Shown piece by piece: positions 7,751 to 16,458 of a stretch of DNA of 64,000 bases. How positions within the stretch are numbered: position 1 is the first letter of the stretch; every line of letters starts with the position of its first letter. The notes under the pieces are model-generated. The model searched no databases. It saw only the letters and a list, made by a program, of their open reading frames with translations, and had not been told where the DNA came from. The stretch lies in contig CAYTMV010000003.1 in NCBI GenBank assembly GCA_964439015.1, positions 22,986-86,985 on the forward strand. The letters are read 5' to 3'. This stretch comes from Gemmobacter sp964439015. GTDB lineage: Bacteria > Pseudomonadota > Alphaproteobacteria > Rhodobacterales > Rhodobacteraceae. The position numbers and the translations under genes were made by a program.

Positions 7751-9034
7751 TCATTTCCGCCGTTTGCCGCCGATCCAGACCCCGGCAATCGCCCGGTCGT
7801 CGCCCATCATCACCGTGGGAAACAGCGCCTGCCAGATATCCTGCGCCCGTGCGGCGGCCTGGGTGATGGAGGGCGTCGAGGCCAGATCGACCGCGATCAG
7901 GTCCGCCTCCATCCCCGGGGCGATATTGCCGACCCGGTCCTCGGCCAGCAGCGCGCGGGCAGAGCCTTGGGTTGCCAGCCACCATAGCGCGGCCGGGTGC
8001 AGGGCATGGTGGCGCAACTGGGCGATCTCATAGGCCGCGGCCATGGTGCGCAGCATCGAAAAGCTGGAGCCACCGCCAGTATCGGTCGCAAGGCCGATCC
8101 GCAGCCCGGTCTGTGCCAGCCCCGCCGCATCGAACAGGCCGGAGCCGATGAAGCTGTTGGAGGTGGGGCAATGCACCAGACCGGCGCCGGTTTCGGTCAG
8201 CCGGGCCACTTCGCGCGGGCGCAGGTGGATGGCGTGGCCATAGACCGCGCCGCGCCCCAGCAGGCCAAACCGCTCGTATGTGTCGAGATAATCGCGCGCC
8301 CAGGGGTAAAGGCCGTGCATCCAGGCGATTTCGTCCACCTGCTCGGACAGATGGGTCTGCATCAGGCAGGTCGGGTTTTCAGCCCATAGGCTGCCCAATG
8401 CCTCCAGCTGCGCCTCGGTCGAGGTGGGCGAGAAGCGCGGGGTGATGACGTAAGACAGCCGGTCGCGCCCATGCCAGCGGGCGATCAGCGCCGCCGACTC
8501 GTCATGGGCCGCCTGTGCGGTGTCGCGCAGAAAGGGCGGCGCGGTGTCGCGATCCATGCAGGTGCGCCCGGCCCAGATCCGCTGGCCGCGGGCCTGCGCC
8601 GCCTGCATCAGCGCATCGACGGATTGCGGGTGGATGGTGCAATAGCTGCAGACCGAGGTGGTGCCATGCGCCGCCGTCAGATCGAGATACCGGGCGGCGA
8701 TGGTCGCGGCATAGGCGGGATCGGCAAAGCGCGCTTCTTCGGGGAAGGTATAGAGGTTCAGCCAGTCGATCAGCCGCTTGCCCCAGCTGGCGATGATCGC
8801 GGTCTGCGGATAATGGGCGTGGGCGTCGATGAACCCGGCCGAAATCAGGTGCCGGCCCATATCGGTCACGCGGGCGGCCGGGTAATCGCGGCGCAGCACC
8901 TCGGCCGGGCCGGTCGCGCGGATCACGCCGCCCTCGATCGCCACAGCGCCATGGCTTTCGATCCGCGCGGCGGACGGGCCTTCGATCATCGCATCGCCGG
9001 TGAAGGACAGCACCTGCCCCAGGATAAGTTCCAT
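7751..9034 (-). CDS. guaD: Guanine deaminase
   Basis: The 427-residue product is a zinc amidohydrolase that converts guanine to xanthine in purine breakdown. The metal-binding chain is complete: DAHAHYPQT (HxH near residue 71), the guanine deaminase marks WLNLYTFPEEARF and TSVCSYCTIHP, the zinc histidines in QTHLSEQ and YGHAIHL, and the late aspartate in ATDTGGGSSFSML. The C-terminal composite domain includes GNIAPGMEADLIAVD. The start at 9034 follows AGGAGG. Length and motifs fit the bacterial enzyme well. Purine breakdown would link it with the purine nucleoside phosphorylase and ABC importer at 60-64 kb, but the two loci are far apart. It is cytoplasmic. Confidence 0.95.
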   Translation of the reverse strand: MELILGQVLSFTGDAMIEGPSAARIESHGAVAIEGGVIRATGPAEVLRRDYPAARVTDMGRHLISAGFIDAHAHYPQTAIIASWGKRLIDWLNLYTFPEEARFADPAYAATIAARYLDLTAAHGTTSVCSYCTIHPQSVDALMQAAQARGQRIWAGRTCMDRDTAPPFLRDTAQAAHDESAALIARWHGRDRLSYVITPRFSPTSTEAQLEALGSLWAENPTCLMQTHLSEQVDEIAWMHGLYPWARDYLDTYERFGLLGRGAVYGHAIHLRPREVARLTETGAGLVHCPTSNSFIGSGLFDAAGLAQTGLRIGLATDTGGGSSFSMLRTMAAAYEIAQLRHHALHPAALWWLATQGSARALLAEDRVGNIAPGMEADLIAVDLASTPSITQAAARAQDIWQALFPTVMMGDDRAIAGVWIGGKRRK

Positions 9035-9163
9035 CCGCGCCTCCTGTTTCGAGCCAACCTAAAGGCAAAACGCTGCGCGGTAAATTTCTGCGCCACCCTG
9101 TTTTCTGCAGGCAGGCTCCGCTAAGGTCGCTGCAAATCGCGACGCTGGCGGCGCGGGGGGGCA

Positions 9164-10543
9164 ATGGCAGATTATCCGGCATATGAGCGCGAGGGCGAGG
9201 ACGAGGCGGCCGCCGCACGTCTGGCCGCCGTGCGCGTGGCGGTTGAGGCGGGGGATGCGGTCGTGCTGGCGGCCTTGCTGGAGCCGTTGCACGCCGCTGA
9301 CGTGGCCGACCTGCTGGAGCAGGTATCGGGCACCGAACGCCGCGCGCTGCTGGCCCTCTATTCGCCCGAGATCGACGGCGACATCCTGTCCGAGATCGAC
9401 GAATCGATCCGCGAAGAGGTGATCGAATCGCTGCCCGCCGCCGTTCTGGCCGAGGCGGTGCGCGAGTTGGACACCGATGACGTGGTCGACATCCTTGAGG
9501 ATATCGAGGATGCGGGCCAGCAACAGGCGATTCTGGGCGCGCTGGAGGATGCCGACCGGGTGGCGGTCGAACGCGCGCTGTCTTATCCCGAATATTCCGC
9601 CGGCCGTCTGATGCAGCGCGAGGTGGTGCTGGCGCCCGGTCATTGGACCGTGGGCGAGACCATCGACTATCTGCGCGAGGCAGAGCATCTGCCCGACCAG
9701 TTCTATCACGTGATTCTGGTCGACCCGCGGATGAAGCCCGTGGGCTACGTCACGCTGGGGCGGGTGCTGTCCTCGCGGCGCGATGTGCCGCTGAGCGAGA
9801 TCACCGAAGACAGTTTCCGCACCGTTTCCGCGACCGAGGCCGAATCCGAGGTGGCGTGGATCTTCAATCAATATCACCTGATATCCTGCCCGGTGGTGGA
9901 TGAGGCCGGGCGGCTGGTGGGGGTCATCACCATCGACGACGCCATGAACGTGCTGGACGAGGAGCATGAGGAAGACATGTTGCGTCTGGCGGGTGTGGGC
10001 GACGAGGCCTCGGTGCTGGATGGACCGGTCGAGACCATGCGCCAGCGGCTGCCCTGGCTGGTCATCAACCTGTTCACGGCTTCGCTGTCGGCGCTGGTGA
10101 TCTCGCAGTTCCAGAACACCATCGCGGCATTGGTGGCGCTGGCGGCACTGATGCCCATTGTCGCCTCGACCGGGGGGATTGCGGGCACGCAATCGCTGGC
10201 GGTGGCGGTGCGGGCGCTGGCCACGCGCGACCTGACGCGGGCCAATGCCCGCCGCGTGGTGCTGCGCGAGGTGGCGGTGGGGGCGATGAACGGGCTGGCG
10301 CTGGCGCTGATTCTTGGCGGGGCAGGCGCGCTGTTGTTTGCAGACTGGCATCTGGGTGCGGTGCTGGCTGGGGCGATGGTGGTGAACCAGATCGTCGCCG
10401 GGCTGGGCGGGGTGCTGGTGCCGCTGACGCTGGAACGGTTTGGCCTCGACCCGGCGCTGGCCTCTGGCACGTTTGTCACCACGCTGACCGATGTGATGGG
10501 GTTCTTTGCCTTTCTGGGGTTGGCCACGATGGTGCTGCTGTGA
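9164..10543 (+). CDS. mgtE: Magnesium transporter MgtE
   Basis: The 459-residue product is a homodimeric magnesium channel of the inner membrane. In order: an acidic helical N domain (about residues 15-130, with LEPLHAADVADLLEQV), two CBS domains (about 135-260, with SAGRLMQREVVL and CPVVDEAGRLVGVITIDDAM) that sense intracellular magnesium, and a five-helix membrane domain (about 285-459). The pore signature PIVASTGGIAGTQS near residue 330 is present, with the conserved final helix DVMGFFAFLGLATM. The gene ends in a GTGA overlap with the folate enzyme gene, so the two are co-transcribed. No magnesium riboswitch is visible in the 129 bases upstream. The upstream ribosome site is only a weak G-run. 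Confidence 0.96.
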   Translation: MADYPAYEREGEDEAAAARLAAVRVAVEAGDAVVLAALLEPLHAADVADLLEQVSGTERRALLALYSPEIDGDILSEIDESIREEVIESLPAAVLAEAVRELDTDDVVDILEDIEDAGQQQAILGALEDADRVAVERALSYPEYSAGRLMQREVVLAPGHWTVGETIDYLREAEHLPDQFYHVILVDPRMKPVGYVTLGRVLSSRRDVPLSEITEDSFRTVSATEAESEVAWIFNQYHLISCPVVDEAGRLVGVITIDDAMNVLDEEHEEDMLRLAGVGDEASVLDGPVETMRQRLPWLVINLFTASLSALVISQFQNTIAALVALAALMPIVASTGGIAGTQSLAVAVRALATRDLTRANARRVVLREVAVGAMNGLALALILGGAGALLFADWHLGAVLAGAMVVNQIVAGLGGVLVPLTLERFGLDPALASGTFVTTLTDVMGFFAFLGLATMVLL

Positions 10544-11088
10544 CCTTGACCGAAAAGAAGGCCGAGGCCCGCAAGGCGGCCTTTGCCGCGCGCAAGGCGG
10601 CCTTTGCCGCAGGGCAGGGCGCAGCTGCGCGCCATTTGCAGGATTTCCTTGCCGCCCATGCCGGCAAGGCCCTGGCAGGCTATATGCCGATGCGGACCGA
10701 GATCGACCCGCTGCCGGCGATGGCCGCGCATCAGGGGCCGGTGGGCGTGCCGGTGATCCTCGGGCCGGGGCAGCCGCTGAAGTTTCGGCAATGGTCGCCC
10801 GAGGCGCCGATGGTGGCTGGCGACTTTGGCGCGTTGATCCCGCAAAGCGGCGACTGGATCGAGCCGGAGGTGGTGATCGTGCCGCTGGTGGCCTTTGATG
10901 CGCGCGGCTATCGGCTGGGCTATGGCGGCGGCTTTTACGACCGCACGCTGGAGGGCCTGCGCGCCAAGCGTCCGACGTTGGCGGTGGGCTTTGCCTTTGC
11001 CGCGCAGGAAATGCCGCAGGTGCCGATCGAGGCCACGGATCAGCCGCTGGATGCCATCGTCACCGAGGATGGCATCCGGCTGTTCTGA
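10540..11088 (+). CDS. 5-formyltetrahydrofolate cyclo-ligase
   Basis: The 182-residue product belongs to the YgfA/MTHFS family, which uses ATP to convert 5-formyltetrahydrofolate to 5,10-methenyltetrahydrofolate. Typical marks are GYMPMRTEIDPLP near residue 48, the segment DLVIVPLVAFD-like (EVVIVPLVAFDARGYRLGYG) and GGGFYDRTLEGL near residues 126-137. The start codon is GTG at 10540, overlapping the mgtE stop by four bases. Two copies of CGCAAGGCGGCCTTTGCCGC (about 10569-10608) encode an Ala/Lys-rich first helix; this is a small in-frame duplication, ordinary for this helix. No 6S RNA gene, which often accompanies ygfA, is seen next to it. The gene converges on the AAA ATPase gene. Confidence 0.92.
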   Translation: MTLTEKKAEARKAAFAARKAAFAAGQGAAARHLQDFLAAHAGKALAGYMPMRTEIDPLPAMAAHQGPVGVPVILGPGQPLKFRQWSPEAPMVAGDFGALIPQSGDWIEPEVVIVPLVAFDARGYRLGYGGGFYDRTLEGLRAKRPTLAVGFAFAAQEMPQVPIEATDQPLDAIVTEDGIRLF

Positions 11089-11091
11089 CCG

Positions 11092-12420
11092 TCATTTGGC
11101 AATCGCCTCGTCGCGCACGAACATGTTGGCCCAGGCGCGGTCGATCAGTTCGGGTGTCATCTGGTTGGGGATGCCCTCAAACTCGCACATGGCGATCATC
11201 TGGTCGATCAGGAAGACCGGCTGATAATTGGCAAAGACATTGTTGATGGTCGGATACTTGTTCTTCAGCAGGTGCAGCAGGGTGCGCTCGTCCAGCGGCA
11301 TGCCCTTTTTCTTGGCGACCAGCGCGAAGATCTTCAAGAAGTTCTCCTGACTTGGGCCGTCGATCTTGATCTTGAAGAAGATCCGCCGCAGGGCCGCGCC
11401 GTCGAAGATCTCGTTCGGGTGGAAGTTGGTGGAAAAGATCACCAGCGTGTCAAAGGGCACGGTGAACTTTTCACCCGATTGCAGTTGCAGGATGTCGCGC
11501 CCTTCTTCCAGCGGCACGATCCAGCGGTTGACCAGTTTCTGCGGCGGCTCGGCCTGACGGCCAAGGTCGTCGACGATGAAGATCCCGCCATTGGATTTCA
11601 TTTGCAGGGGCGCCTGATAGGTGCGCGCCACCGGGTTGTAGGTCAGATCCAGCATGTCCAGCGACAGCTCGCCCCCGGTGATCACCACCGGGCGCTGGCA
11701 CAGCACATACCGCTGATCAAAGCGGTTCGAGGTGCGGCGCAGGGTGTTGGGGTCATCGACTGCCTCCTCGGCGGCGGTATGCACGATCGGGTCGAAGACG
11801 GTGATGACCTGGCCGGAATATTCGACGGCGCGGGGGATGTAGATCTTTTCGCCGAACGCCTCGCGCAGCCCGTTCGAGATCGAGGATTTGCCGTTGCCGG
11901 GCGGTCCATACATCAGGATCGAGCGGCCAGCCGTCACGGCGGGGCCGAGGTTGCCGATCAGCCCGTCGGGCAGGATCAGGTGGCCCATGCCCTGAAGCAA
12001 CTGGGCGCGAGTCAGCTTGCGGCCGCGCACGGTCTGGCGCTTGATCTGCTGCGAATAGGCCGCCAGCGGCACCGGCATGGCACCGTAATATTCGGATTGC
12101 GACAGCGCATCCAGCGCGCGGGATTTGCCGCCATCGGTCAGCTGATACCCCATCTCGTTGCCCGAGGTCGCGTGCAGGGTGCCGGTCGCCTCGACCAGCC
12201 GCTGGCTGCGGGCCTGATCCATCAGCTCTTGCGTGGCGGGCACCGGCAGGCAGATCACCCGCGCCAGATGCGAGACCTGCGACAGATTCATGCGGAACAT
12301 CGTTTTCAGCAGGATGTCGCGCATCATCACCAGCGACAGGCCGGTCTCGGCCAGCGTGCGCGGGGCAGGCGGGGGCGCCACGCCGCGCATGGGTTCTGCC
12401 GGGCTCACCTGGATGTTCAT
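11092..12420 (-). CDS. AAA ATPase at the end of the tad locus
   Basis: The 442-residue product has an N-terminal part of about 150 residues that looks like a helical recognition region (LSLVMMRDILLKTMFRMNLSQ) and a P-loop ATPase domain: Walker A GPPGNGKSS near residue 176, Walker B GIFIVDDLG near residue 290, and a sensor segment VIFSTNFHPNE near residue 335. It resembles MoxR/Cdc48-like AAA proteins that are often found beside Rhodobacteraceae tad genes. It has no TadA-like N-terminal domain, so it is not the pilus motor itself. The role, perhaps assembly quality control or a regulatory step, is unknown. The start at 12420 matches the homolog-like opening MNIQVSPAEPMRG; a longer open frame to 12627 overlaps cpaA and is rejected. 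Confidence 0.8.
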   Translation of the reverse strand: MNIQVSPAEPMRGVAPPPAPRTLAETGLSLVMMRDILLKTMFRMNLSQVSHLARVICLPVPATQELMDQARSQRLVEATGTLHATSGNEMGYQLTDGGKSRALDALSQSEYYGAMPVPLAAYSQQIKRQTVRGRKLTRAQLLQGMGHLILPDGLIGNLGPAVTAGRSILMYGPPGNGKSSISNGLREAFGEKIYIPRAVEYSGQVITVFDPIVHTAAEEAVDDPNTLRRTSNRFDQRYVLCQRPVVITGGELSLDMLDLTYNPVARTYQAPLQMKSNGGIFIVDDLGRQAEPPQKLVNRWIVPLEEGRDILQLQSGEKFTVPFDTLVIFSTNFHPNEIFDGAALRRIFFKIKIDGPSQENFLKIFALVAKKKGMPLDERTLLHLLKNKYPTINNVFANYQPVFLIDQMIAMCEFEGIPNQMTPELIDRAWANMFVRDEAIAK

Positions 12421-12466
12421 GCCGTCCTCGCTGTGCAGGTTATTCACACCTGCGCAACAAAGCCGG

Positions 12467-12994
12467 TCATTGCGCCGATATTGAGGCAAGAATGGGGGAA
12501 ACCAGGTAGAACAGCACACAGGCCACCAGGGCCAGCCCCATGGGAAACTTGGCATGGGTCCAGCTGGCCCAATCGGGCGCTGCACGCCGAAAGGCCGGCA
12601 GGGCGCGGGCAATGCGATGGGCGGCAAAGGCCGCCAGCAGGCAGGCCGTGAACAGCCCCAGAATCAGCCGCAGATCACCGCCGGCAAACAGGCCCGCGGC
12701 AGCGGCGGCGTATTTGCTGTCGCCCGCGCCGACGCCCGCCAGCACGGTCAGCAGAAACCCCACAACCAGCACGATGCCCATCAGCGCAAAGCCCCAGAGC
12801 CACAGGTCCAGCGGCAACGCCAGCCACCCCAGCACCGGCCAGACCGCCGCCTGCGCCAGCACCGCCTGATTGGGAATCCGCATGAATTTCAGGTCCGAGG
12901 CCATGACCCACAAGCCAATCACGGCCGTGGGTGCCAGCAGGATCAGCGCGCCAAGCGGCGACAAGGCGGGGGCGATGGCCTGCAAAACGCCCAT
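12467..12994 (-). CDS. cpaA: Prepilin peptidase CpaA/TadV
   Basis: The 175-residue product is a small aspartyl protease of the type IV prepilin peptidase family (A24), set in the inner membrane with about six hydrophobic segments. The two catalytic aspartates are visible, in ASDLKFMRIPN near residue 33 and in the GxGD motif GVGAGDSKYAAA near residues 88-96. It lacks the N-terminal methylase domain of full-length PilD, as usual for TadV. It would cut the Flp pre-pilins encoded at 22.6-23.7 kb after the glycine before the hydrophobic helix. Its ATG shares one base with the stop of the preceding TPR gene (TGATG), indicating translational coupling. Confidence 0.93.
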   Translation of the reverse strand: MGVLQAIAPALSPLGALILLAPTAVIGLWVMASDLKFMRIPNQAVLAQAAVWPVLGWLALPLDLWLWGFALMGIVLVVGFLLTVLAGVGAGDSKYAAAAAGLFAGGDLRLILGLFTACLLAAFAAHRIARALPAFRRAAPDWASWTHAKFPMGLALVACVLFYLVSPILASISAQ

Positions 12995-13842
12995 CAGCCG
13001 CCCAGCGCCTCAAGGCTGCGCACGGCCGCCTCGAAATGTTGCGGGTGGGTGTCGATGGCGGTTTTCAACAGCCCTTTCCCCACAGTCACATCACCCTGCT
13101 TGATGGCGGCAAGGGCGGCAGTATAGGTCAGCTCGGCGCGCTCGGTCTGGGTCATCTCGATCACGGGCAGGTCATACTTGCGCTGGGCAGACCGCGCCAG
13201 AACCAGATTGTTCTTGGCGGTGAACAGCCCAGGCTCATAGCGCAGGGCTTCGACGAACAGCCGCTCGGCCCCGGCGTAATCCTGCCTTGTCAGCTTGGAA
13301 AAACCCCAGTTGTTCAGGACGTTGGCGGGCTTGGTCGTCAGGCCGCTGGCGATCTCGTAGAAGCTGTCGGCCCGTTTCCAGTCCTTGCGGCTGTCTGCCA
13401 CCATAGCCTCCAGCCGATACCGCTCGAAGGTCTCATGCGTGGGGGGGACACGGTTCAGTTCGGCCGCGGCCTCGTCCCACTTGTTCTGGCGCACCAGTGA
13501 CTCGGCATAGCCCACGCGGTCGTCATTGGTGCCCTCGGCCGAATTGACCAGGCTGGCCCAGATCGTTGCCGCCTCGGTCGGCTTGCCCGCCCGCACCAGC
13601 GATTTGGCAAGGCCGCGCTTCAGGTCCGCCCGATCGGGGTTTTGCGCCAGCGCGTTGGAGAAGTAGGTGACCGCCTCATTCGGGTCGCCCACGGTCAGCA
13701 TGATGTCCGAGAGGTTGCTCTCGTCGATCACGTTCACATCCTTCATCGCCTTCTGCACTTCGGCGTCGTTCATGCCGCGGCCGCAGGCGGAAAGCAGGCT
13801 CAGGGCCACAAGGCCCAGCATCGACAATTTCGCGTGGCGCAT
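12994..13842 (-). CDS. TPR lipoprotein, TadD-like
   Basis: The 282-residue product begins with a lipoprotein signal (LVALSLLSACGRG, lipobox LSAC with Cys 20) and then holds tetratricopeptide-like repeats from about residue 50 to 270, for example PNEAVTYFSNALAQNPDRADLKRGLA and YAGAERLFVEALRYEPGLFTAKNNL. TadD proteins of this kind are thought to act as pilotins or scaffolds that help the secretin assemble in the outer membrane. It follows another TPR lipoprotein gene in the same tad operon and overlaps cpaA by one base. The ribosome site AAGGA lies seven bases before the ATG at 13842. Which of the two TPR genes is the true TadD counterpart cannot be settled here. Confidence 0.85.
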   Translation of the reverse strand: MRHAKLSMLGLVALSLLSACGRGMNDAEVQKAMKDVNVIDESNLSDIMLTVGDPNEAVTYFSNALAQNPDRADLKRGLAKSLVRAGKPTEAATIWASLVNSAEGTNDDRVGYAESLVRQNKWDEAAAELNRVPPTHETFERYRLEAMVADSRKDWKRADSFYEIASGLTTKPANVLNNWGFSKLTRQDYAGAERLFVEALRYEPGLFTAKNNLVLARSAQRKYDLPVIEMTQTERAELTYTAALAAIKQGDVTVGKGLLKTAIDTHPQHFEAAVRSLEALGG

Positions 13843-13878
13843 TTTGCGTCCTTCTGGCTGCCCGTTGCCCGGTCTGCC

Positions 13879-14457
13879 TTACAGTTCCGACAACAGCACG
13901 ACCTCGTTTTCGCCGCGCCGCACCAGCTGGAAGGTCTCTGCCGGGGCATCAGGATCAGCATAGCGGTCCGGGTCGGTCATTTCCATCACGCGGCGCAGAT
14001 TTTCGCGCAGCGAGTCCGTCTGGCCACTGTCGAGTTGAAAGGCCTGCTGAAACACGACCCGCGCCTCGGCCAATTTGCCACGCTCGACCAGGGTCACGCC
14101 GAGGTTGTTCTGGGCAGGGACAAAGGTCGGGTCCAGATCGACCGCACGGCGCAGCACCTGTTCGGCCTGTCCCAGACGCCCCAGCGCCAGATTGGCCGAT
14201 CCGATAGCCGACAGCACATCGACGCTCATCCCGTTTTCGGCCGCGGCGCGGTAATAGGCGCGCAGCGCCATCTCATGCTCGCCCGCCGCCATCAGCCGAT
14301 GGCCGACCTCAAGCCCGTCCACGCCTTGACCAAAGCCCGTGGCGGGCGGGGGGGCGTTTTCCCGCAGGGCGCGGGACAATCCACCGCCCATCTGACAGGC
14401 CGACAACGCCAGCACCGCCAGCAGGGCAGGGACAAGGGATGAAACACGCAATCGCAC
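13879..14457 (-). CDS. tadD: TPR lipoprotein, TadD-like (second)
   Basis: The 192-residue product has a lipoprotein signal (LLAVLALSACQMGGG, Cys 21) and two clear tetratricopeptide repeats: LEVGHRLMAAGEHEMALRAY and the pair around LGRLGQAEQVLRRAVDLDP and AQNNLGVTLVERGKLAEA. This spacing is typical of TadD. The start codon is GTG at 14457. It sits between tadC and the second TPR gene in the tad operon, 38 bases after tadC. Role as an outer-membrane-anchored assembly factor is inferred from the family. Confidence 0.85.
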   Translation of the reverse strand: MRLRVSSLVPALLAVLALSACQMGGGLSRALRENAPPPATGFGQGVDGLEVGHRLMAAGEHEMALRAYYRAAAENGMSVDVLSAIGSANLALGRLGQAEQVLRRAVDLDPTFVPAQNNLGVTLVERGKLAEARVVFQQAFQLDSGQTDSLRENLRRVMEMTDPDRYADPDAPAETFQLVRRGENEVVLLSEL

Positions 14458-14495
14458 GGCCCCGCTTTGTCAGCCGGGCGGGCGGGCCGCCCCGG

Positions 14496-15467
14496 TCAGA
14501 AATTCCCCCCCAGCGTCGCGGCGATGCCGTGGACCGAAGGTCCGATCAGGATGATCAGCAGCGGCGGCAGGGTGAACAGCATTGTGCCAAGGGTCAGCTT
14601 GGTCGGCAAGACGTTGGCTTTCTCTTCCGCACGCATCACGCGTTTGTCGCGCATCTCGGCCGAATAGACCCGCAGCGCCTCGGCGATCGAGGTGCCGAAG
14701 GTGGCCGATTGCACCAAAGTGGTGACAAAGCTGGAGACGTCGGGGATGCCCACGCGCTCGCTCATGTCCTTCAGCACGGTCACGCGCTCCTTGCCGGCCT
14801 TGATTTCCTGCGCGACCATGTCGAACTCATCTGCCAGGGCCGGATAACCGGCACGGCTTTCCTTGGCGACGCGGTTGATGCACTGGTCCAGCGATTGACC
14901 GGCCTCGACGCAGACCAGCATCAGGTCCAGCGCATCGGCAAAACCTTCGACGATCTGTTGCTGGCGCATCTGCACCCGGCGCTGCACCCAGTATTGCGGC
15001 AGGTAATAGCCCGCGGCGCCCGGCCCGATGGTATACATCACCATCTGCTGGGTCGTCACCTCGGCCTGTGCCTGCATCAGCATGGTATAGGCCACACCGG
15101 CGATCAGAAACCCGATCCCCAGCGCGAACTGGGCGAAGTGAAAGGTCCGAACGGCGTTCTTGGCGCGATAGCCGGCGCGGTGCATCTTCAGCTTCGAGGC
15201 GCTCATCGTCACCTGATCCTGAGGTTCCAGGAAGGTGGCAAACTTTGCCAGCTTGTCTTCCTTCAACCCCAGACGCAGGTCGGCGCCGGCCGCACCTGGC
15301 TTGGCCTGTGTCCGCTGCGCGCGGATCTTGTCCAGCGGATCGACCTGCTTTTTCAGCAGGCTAGGCAGCGCCAGGGCCAGCAGTATCACCGCCAGCAACA
15401 GGATTGCCAGCGCCGGACCCAGCGGGCCGACCATCTCGACCAGTTTCGCGTTGATCGCGTTCAGCAT
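14496..15467 (-). CDS. tadC: Tad pilus inner-membrane platform protein TadC
   Basis: The 323-residue product is a type II secretion F-domain protein. It starts with a hydrophobic helix (GPALAILLLAVILLALALP), has two more membrane segments near residues 115-160, a cytoplasmic GSPF domain with FADALDLMLVCVEAGQSLDQCI, and ends with a C-terminal helix (TLGTMLFTLPPLLIILIGPSV). Together with TadB it forms the membrane platform on which the TadA ATPase drives Flp pilus assembly. It lies ten bases after tadB. The AGGGGGCG sequence before the ATG serves as ribosome site. Confidence 0.92.
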   Translation of the reverse strand: MLNAINAKLVEMVGPLGPALAILLLAVILLALALPSLLKKQVDPLDKIRAQRTQAKPGAAGADLRLGLKEDKLAKFATFLEPQDQVTMSASKLKMHRAGYRAKNAVRTFHFAQFALGIGFLIAGVAYTMLMQAQAEVTTQQMVMYTIGPGAAGYYLPQYWVQRRVQMRQQQIVEGFADALDLMLVCVEAGQSLDQCINRVAKESRAGYPALADEFDMVAQEIKAGKERVTVLKDMSERVGIPDVSSFVTTLVQSATFGTSIAEALRVYSAEMRDKRVMRAEEKANVLPTKLTLGTMLFTLPPLLIILIGPSVHGIAATLGGNF

Positions 15468-15477
15468 GATCGCCCCC

Positions 15478-16449
15478 TCAGACCTTGATGTTGACCATCA
15501 TCCGCATGAACACCACGTTCACGACCAGAAACACGCCCACCACCAGCGCCAGCGGGATGAACAGCGAGGTTTCCTTCACCTCGTCGAAATAATCGGGCTT
15601 CAGCGTCAGGATCATCACCAGCGCGCCGATCGGGAAGGCCGATAGAAACATGCCGGACCATTTGGCCTCGGCGGTGATGGCCTTGACGCGGCGGAACAGT
15701 TTGAACCGCGCGCGGATCACCTTGGCAAGACCGTGCAGGATCTCGGCCAGGTTGCCGCCCGACTGCTGCTGGATCGTGACGGCGGTTGCCAGAAAGCGCA
15801 GGTCCTGATTGTCCATCCGTTCGGCGAAATCCTTCAGCGCCTCGGCCACGTCGCGGCCATAGGCGGCCTCGTCCCCGATCATGCCGAACTCGGAGCCCAG
15901 CGGGTCGGGGACCTCTTTTGCGACGATCGAAAGCGCCGAGGCGAAGGGGTGTCCCACCCGCAATGATCGCACCATCAGCTCGACCGCATCGGGCAGTTGT
16001 TCTTCCATCAAGGCCACGCGCTTCTTGGCCTTCTTGTTGACCCAGAAATAGACGCCGCCCACGCCCATGAACACGCCGACCAGCGCCCGCACCGGCGGCG
16101 GGGCCTCGGTGCCGACCGCCAGGCCGAAATAGGCGAAGACCGATAGCAGCGCCATGATCCCCATCAACTGCACCGGCGAGAAGGCGATATTGGCTTTTTG
16201 TGCCTTGTCGGCCAGCATCGAATAAAGCGGGATCGAGCGCGCCTTCTCGTGCTGGCTGGCCTCCTTGCGCAGCTGTTCCAGCACCTGTTCGCGGTTGTTG
16301 TTGGCCTGTTCCAGCAGGGCCAGACGGCGCGACACGCGGCTGTTGAGGCTGATGGATTTGCCGAAAACCGTCAGGTAGATGCCTTCGACCAGCACCAGCA
16401 CGGCGATGAAGATCAGGCCATAGATGATGGGGGCTGCGCTTAGCTGCAT
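15478..16449 (-). CDS. tadB: Tad pilus inner-membrane platform protein TadB
   Basis: The 323-residue product is the second GSPF-domain platform protein of the tad system, the same length as TadC. It has an N-terminal membrane helix (YGLIFIAVLVLVEGIYLTVF), two central ones near residues 85-135, and the F domain with QLPDAVELMVRSLRVGHPFASAL and AVTIQQQSGGNLAEILHGL, the latter being the strongest family mark. A C-terminal helix ends the protein. The gene follows tadA by nine bases, with GAGGTGAG as ribosome site. Confidence 0.93.
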   Translation of the reverse strand: MQLSAAPIIYGLIFIAVLVLVEGIYLTVFGKSISLNSRVSRRLALLEQANNNREQVLEQLRKEASQHEKARSIPLYSMLADKAQKANIAFSPVQLMGIMALLSVFAYFGLAVGTEAPPPVRALVGVFMGVGGVYFWVNKKAKKRVALMEEQLPDAVELMVRSLRVGHPFASALSIVAKEVPDPLGSEFGMIGDEAAYGRDVAEALKDFAERMDNQDLRFLATAVTIQQQSGGNLAEILHGLAKVIRARFKLFRRVKAITAEAKWSGMFLSAFPIGALVMILTLKPDYFDEVKETSLFIPLALVVGVFLVVNVVFMRMMVNIKV

Positions 16450-16458
16450 GGGCTCACC

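Noticed and set aside
9035..9163. Magnesium riboswitch before mgtE
   Set aside because: The gap of 129 bases shows no M-box-like structure that I can draw; MgtE is probably controlled only by its own domains.
10569..10608. Direct 20-base repeat inside the 5-formyltetrahydrofolate cyclo-ligase gene
   Set aside because: It codes for a repeated Arg-Lys-Ala-Ala-Phe-Ala-Ala helix segment in frame; an ordinary small duplication, not a mobile or regulatory repeat.
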